The position numbers and the translations under genes are program-made. Shown piece by piece: positions 6,474 through 8,171 of a stretch of DNA of 8,171 nucleotides (positions are counted from its first letter, which is position 1; each line of letters begins with the position of its first letter). The stretch is from the NCBI GenBank assembly GCA_030635995.1, contig DAOVXU010000065.1, positions 1 to 8,171 on the forward strand, in the 5' to 3' direction. Source of the DNA: Arcobacter sp. Lineage in GTDB: Bacteria; Campylobacterota; Campylobacteria; Campylobacterales; Arcobacteraceae. The notes beneath the pieces are model-generated. The model searched no databases and was not told the DNA's origin. It was given only the letters and a program-made list of their open reading frames with translations.

Positions 6474-7325
6474 TTATATTGTTATATGAGCATGTCTGCT
6501 ACTATGACATTGTACATTTACAGAAACTGGTAATGAAGCAATATGACAGGGGTTTGCTTCAATATGAACAGCAAGCACAGTTTCAGTACCTCCCATACCC
6601 ATAGCTCCAATTCCAAGTTTATTTAACTCTAATTTAATTTCTGCTTCCATTTCCGCCATCTCTGGATCTTCATTTACACTACCAATTGTTCTAAAAAGTG
6701 CATGTTTAGATGATATTCCAGCTTTTTCAAAAGTACCACCAATACCAACTCCAACAGTTAAAGGGGGACATGGATTTCCACCAGCGTCTGAGATTACTTG
6801 CTTAACATATTCTATAATACCAGCTTTTCCAGCAGCAGGAGGGAAAACAGTTGCTCTTGAAACATTTTCACTTCCTCCACCTTTTGCAGCATATTCTACA
6901 TCAATAGTATCACCAGCAACAATATCAAAATGGATAATTGCAGGTAAGTTATAACCAACTGTATCTTTTAAATTTGCTCTACTAAATGGCTCACAAGTAG
7001 ATGCTCTTAAATATGCAGCTTGGTAACCTTGCTCTGTTCCATCATTGATAGCATCTCTTAAAAGTCCACCAATAACTTTACAATCACAACCAACTTTTAC
7101 AAAAAATACAGCCAAACCAGTATCTTGACATAAAGGTCTTTTTTCATTTTTAGCAATATCTGCATTTTCTAATAATTGTGCTAAAACCTCTTTAGCTACT
7201 GGTGATTTTTCAGCATCATATGCATCTTTTATTGCTTTGTAAGCATCATCTGGTAAAACTGTACCACAATGAACAATTACATTTTTTATTGCTGTTACTA
7301 TATCAGCATATTGTATCTCTCTCAT
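6474..7325 (-). CDS. Fumarate hydratase class I, alpha subunit
   Basis: The 283-residue N-terminal half of a class I (oxygen-sensitive, [4Fe-4S]) fumarase. The three cluster cysteines are recognisable in family context: C66 in RPLCQDTG, C186 in NPCPPLTVGVG and C273 in VQCHSSRHA. The AAKGGGSEN motif (146-154) and the GMGGTET block (243-249) are also characteristic. The enzyme hydrates fumarate to malate in the TCA cycle, run oxidatively or reductively. The ATG has GGAG about seven bases upstream. The beta subunit follows after 14 bases, so the two are surely co-translated. Campylobacter jejuni and Helicobacter use the iron-free class II FumC (general knowledge), so this split class I enzyme helps place the genome elsewhere in the phylum. 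Tartrate dehydratase (TtdA) is the less likely alternative. Confidence 0.93.
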   Translation of the reverse strand: MREIQYADIVTAIKNVIVHCGTVLPDDAYKAIKDAYDAEKSPVAKEVLAQLLENADIAKNEKRPLCQDTGLAVFFVKVGCDCKVIGGLLRDAINDGTEQGYQAAYLRASTCEPFSRANLKDTVGYNLPAIIHFDIVAGDTIDVEYAAKGGGSENVSRATVFPPAAGKAGIIEYVKQVISDAGGNPCPPLTVGVGIGGTFEKAGISSKHALFRTIGSVNEDPEMAEMEAEIKLELNKLGIGAMGMGGTETVLAVHIEANPCHIASLPVSVNVQCHSSRHAHITI

Positions 7326-7468
7326 TTAAACTCCATTTGTTTTATTTTCATAAATAATAAAATAGTCTATCATTAAAATTGTTAAGTAATCCTAAAATTA
7401 TTACTATTTTAATTTAAGTTTATTTTAAATTATGGTAAACTATTAACATATTTAAATAAAGGATTTCT
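7326..7468. promoter_or_regulatory. Divergent intergenic region between fumarase alpha and the cysteine-rich protein gene
   Basis: These 143 bases must carry the promoters of both the fumarase operon (minus strand) and the small gene (plus strand). No near-consensus sigma70 promoter stands out on either strand. An AT-only inverted repeat, TAATTTAA (7410-7417) and TTAAATTA (7425-7432), and a short dyad GTAAT (7386-7390) / ATTAC (7400-7404) lie near the middle, where a shared regulator could bind. Both could be chance in this base composition. Confidence 0.4.
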
Positions 7469-7756
7469 ATGTTATGTGATAAATGTGCTACCGTTAAAAT
7501 GGAAGAAGGATATATGCGAGTTACAGTTGAATATTCAAAACCTGAAAGTAGATCTACGATTTGTGATACAATTTATGAAGTTGAAAAGGAATTAGATCTT
7601 TTTCCTGAAGTTATCCATAGAAGAACTATTGATAATAGTGGAACTTTTAGTGTAGAATTTGGTGGAAGTGATGATTATGTTTGTACAAGAACATGTGGTA
7701 AGTTTATTGAAGTATTATTGGCAAAACTTGAAATTACCAATTGTGATTGTGAATAA
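7469..7756 (+). CDS. Unrecognised 95-residue cysteine-rich small protein
   Basis: I do not recognise a family. It is the only gene on the plus strand and starts at ATG with AAAGGA five bases upstream (7458-7463), so it is very probably translated. Seven of 95 residues are cysteine: C3 and C6 (CDKC), C32, C72 and C76 (CTRTC), C92 and C94 (CDCE). This end-clustered pattern suggests metal binding, an iron-sulfur site or redox disulfides, which is inference. It is acidic, without signal peptide or membrane segment, and the middle looks like a compact alpha/beta fold. An internal ATG at residue 16 also has a purine-rich site (GAAGGA) before it, but starting there would lose the first CxxC pair. 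It is divergent from the fumarase genes and convergent with the oxidoreductase gene; hairpins follow its stop. Confidence 0.8.
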   Translation: MLCDKCATVKMEEGYMRVTVEYSKPESRSTICDTIYEVEKELDLFPEVIHRRTIDNSGTFSVEFGGSDDYVCTRTCGKFIEVLLAKLEITNCDCE

Positions 7757-7775
7757 ATAAAGTTAAACTTTATTT
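7755..7775 (+). terminator. AT-rich hairpin overlapping the stop codon of the cysteine-rich protein gene
   Basis: Ten-base arms AAATAAAGTT (7755-7764) and AACTTTATTT (7766-7775) are perfect inverted repeats around one base, giving a hairpin with a small loop, and the sequence continues TATAT. The left arm includes the last two bases of the stop codon. It could end the plus-strand transcript; with only AT-rich pairs it is weak by itself. Confidence 0.45.
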
Positions 7776-7807
7776 TATATTCCCATAATTTTTTATGGGA
7801 ATATAAA
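7774..7807. terminator. Strong hairpin between convergent genes
   Basis: Fourteen-base perfect arms (7774-7787 and 7794-7807) with a CCC/GGG centre and a six-base loop sit directly after the oxidoreductase stop codon (minus strand) and just after the small gene's hairpin (plus strand). The position fits a bidirectional terminator. On the minus strand the stem ends in AAAA rather than a T run, so classical rho-independent action is not clear; it may instead protect 3' ends. Confidence 0.6.
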
Positions 7808-7808
7808 C

Positions 7809-8171
7809 TTAAATTGTTTGTAGGTATTTATCAATATCTTTTGCTGAATCTTTACCCATCCCCATAGCTAAAATTACAGTTGCTCGACCAAGTGTAATAT
7901 CTCCACCTGCCCAAACTTTATTTTTAGTTGTTTTTCCAGTTTGAGGATCTGCTTGAATATTTCCCCATTCATTTAATTCTAGACCTTTAGTAACATTAGT
8001 TAGAAGTGGATTTGCAGAAGTTCCTATAGAGATAATAGCTAAATCACAATCAATATATTTATGCTCACATTTAACTGGTATAGATATTTGTTTTCCATCT
8101 TCATCTGGTTCTCCAAGTTCCATCACTTGACAACTTAAACCTGCAAGTTTACCATCAGCAGCACCTATAAA
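7809..8171 (-). CDS. GltD/NfnB-type NAD(P)H flavin oxidoreductase, C-terminal part (5' end outside window)
   Basis: The reading frame stays open to the right edge, so this is the last 120 residues of a longer protein, usually about 460-500. A GTG at 8124-8126 is not the true start: conserved residues of the family precede it (GLSCQ then VMELGEPD). Visible signatures are IISIGTSANPL, GLELNEWG, and the C-terminal FAD-binding block AGGDITLGRATVILAMGMGK. These match the homotetrameric NADPH glutamate synthase GltA, the small subunit GltD, and the NfnB/SudA subunit of NADH-dependent ferredoxin:NADP oxidoreductase; the wording ATVILAMGxG favours the GltA/NfnB branch over E. coli GltD. Which it is depends on the missing N-terminal half and the next gene. 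Expression ends at the hairpins at 7755-7807. Confidence 0.85.
   Translation of the reverse strand, partial: FIGAADGKLAGLSCQVMELGEPDEDGKQISIPVKCEHKYIDCDLAIISIGTSANPLLTNVTKGLELNEWGNIQADPQTGKTTKNKVWAGGDITLGRATVILAMGMGKDSAKDIDKYLQTI

Noticed and set aside
6474..7325. Tartrate dehydratase (TtdA/TtdB) as the identity of the two-subunit hydratase
   Set aside because: The family is shared, but the subunit sequences and central-metabolism context fit fumarate hydratase better; no tartrate transporter or regulator is adjacent.
8124..8126. GTG as the start of the right-edge oxidoreductase gene
   Set aside because: The frame is open to the window end and the residues before it continue the family sequence, so the gene is cut by the edge rather than starting here.

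Overview
The window is AT-rich, tightly packed, and coded almost entirely on the minus strand. Gene order and protein families point to the phylum Campylobacterota, most likely the Arcobacter group. The species call is inference from family resemblance; no 16S rRNA or other marker is present.

Left edge (1-310): no protein gene. It holds a near-consensus sigma70 promoter on the minus strand (TTGACA, 17 bp, TATAAT) firing out of the window, AT-only inverted repeats of unknown role, and a 12-bp hairpin (254-287) that probably ends the next operon.

Central operon (5733 to 311, minus strand): leuS, lptE, folC, a LytM/M23 peptidase and a bactofilin, in that transcription order. Junctions are 2 nt apart or overlap by 1, 4 and 40 nt, so they are probably co-transcribed and partly translationally coupled. 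From memory this matches the Helicobacter pylori neighbourhood leuS-lptE-folC-csd2-csd1-ccmA, a cell-shape locus, but with one catalytically complete M23 peptidase instead of two. Products join leucine-tRNA charging and folate polyglutamylation with LPS export (LptE), peptidoglycan trimming (M23) and a shape scaffold (bactofilin).

Fumarase operon (7325 to 5905, minus strand): alpha then beta subunits of an oxygen-sensitive [4Fe-4S] class I fumarate hydratase, closed by a GGG/CCC hairpin terminator at 5809-5846 that separates it from leuS.

Right end: a 143-bp divergent intergenic region, a plus-strand gene for an unrecognised 95-residue cysteine-rich protein, two adjacent hairpins between convergent genes, and the C-terminal part of a GltD/NfnB-type flavin oxidoreductase running off the right edge. 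Three of the eight complete genes (leuS, lptE, fumarase beta) start with TTG. Nothing resembles a mobile element, CRISPR array or defence system. The most unusual items are the cysteine-rich small protein, the frame-breaking 14-bp repeat in the lptE signal peptide, and the strong outward promoter.
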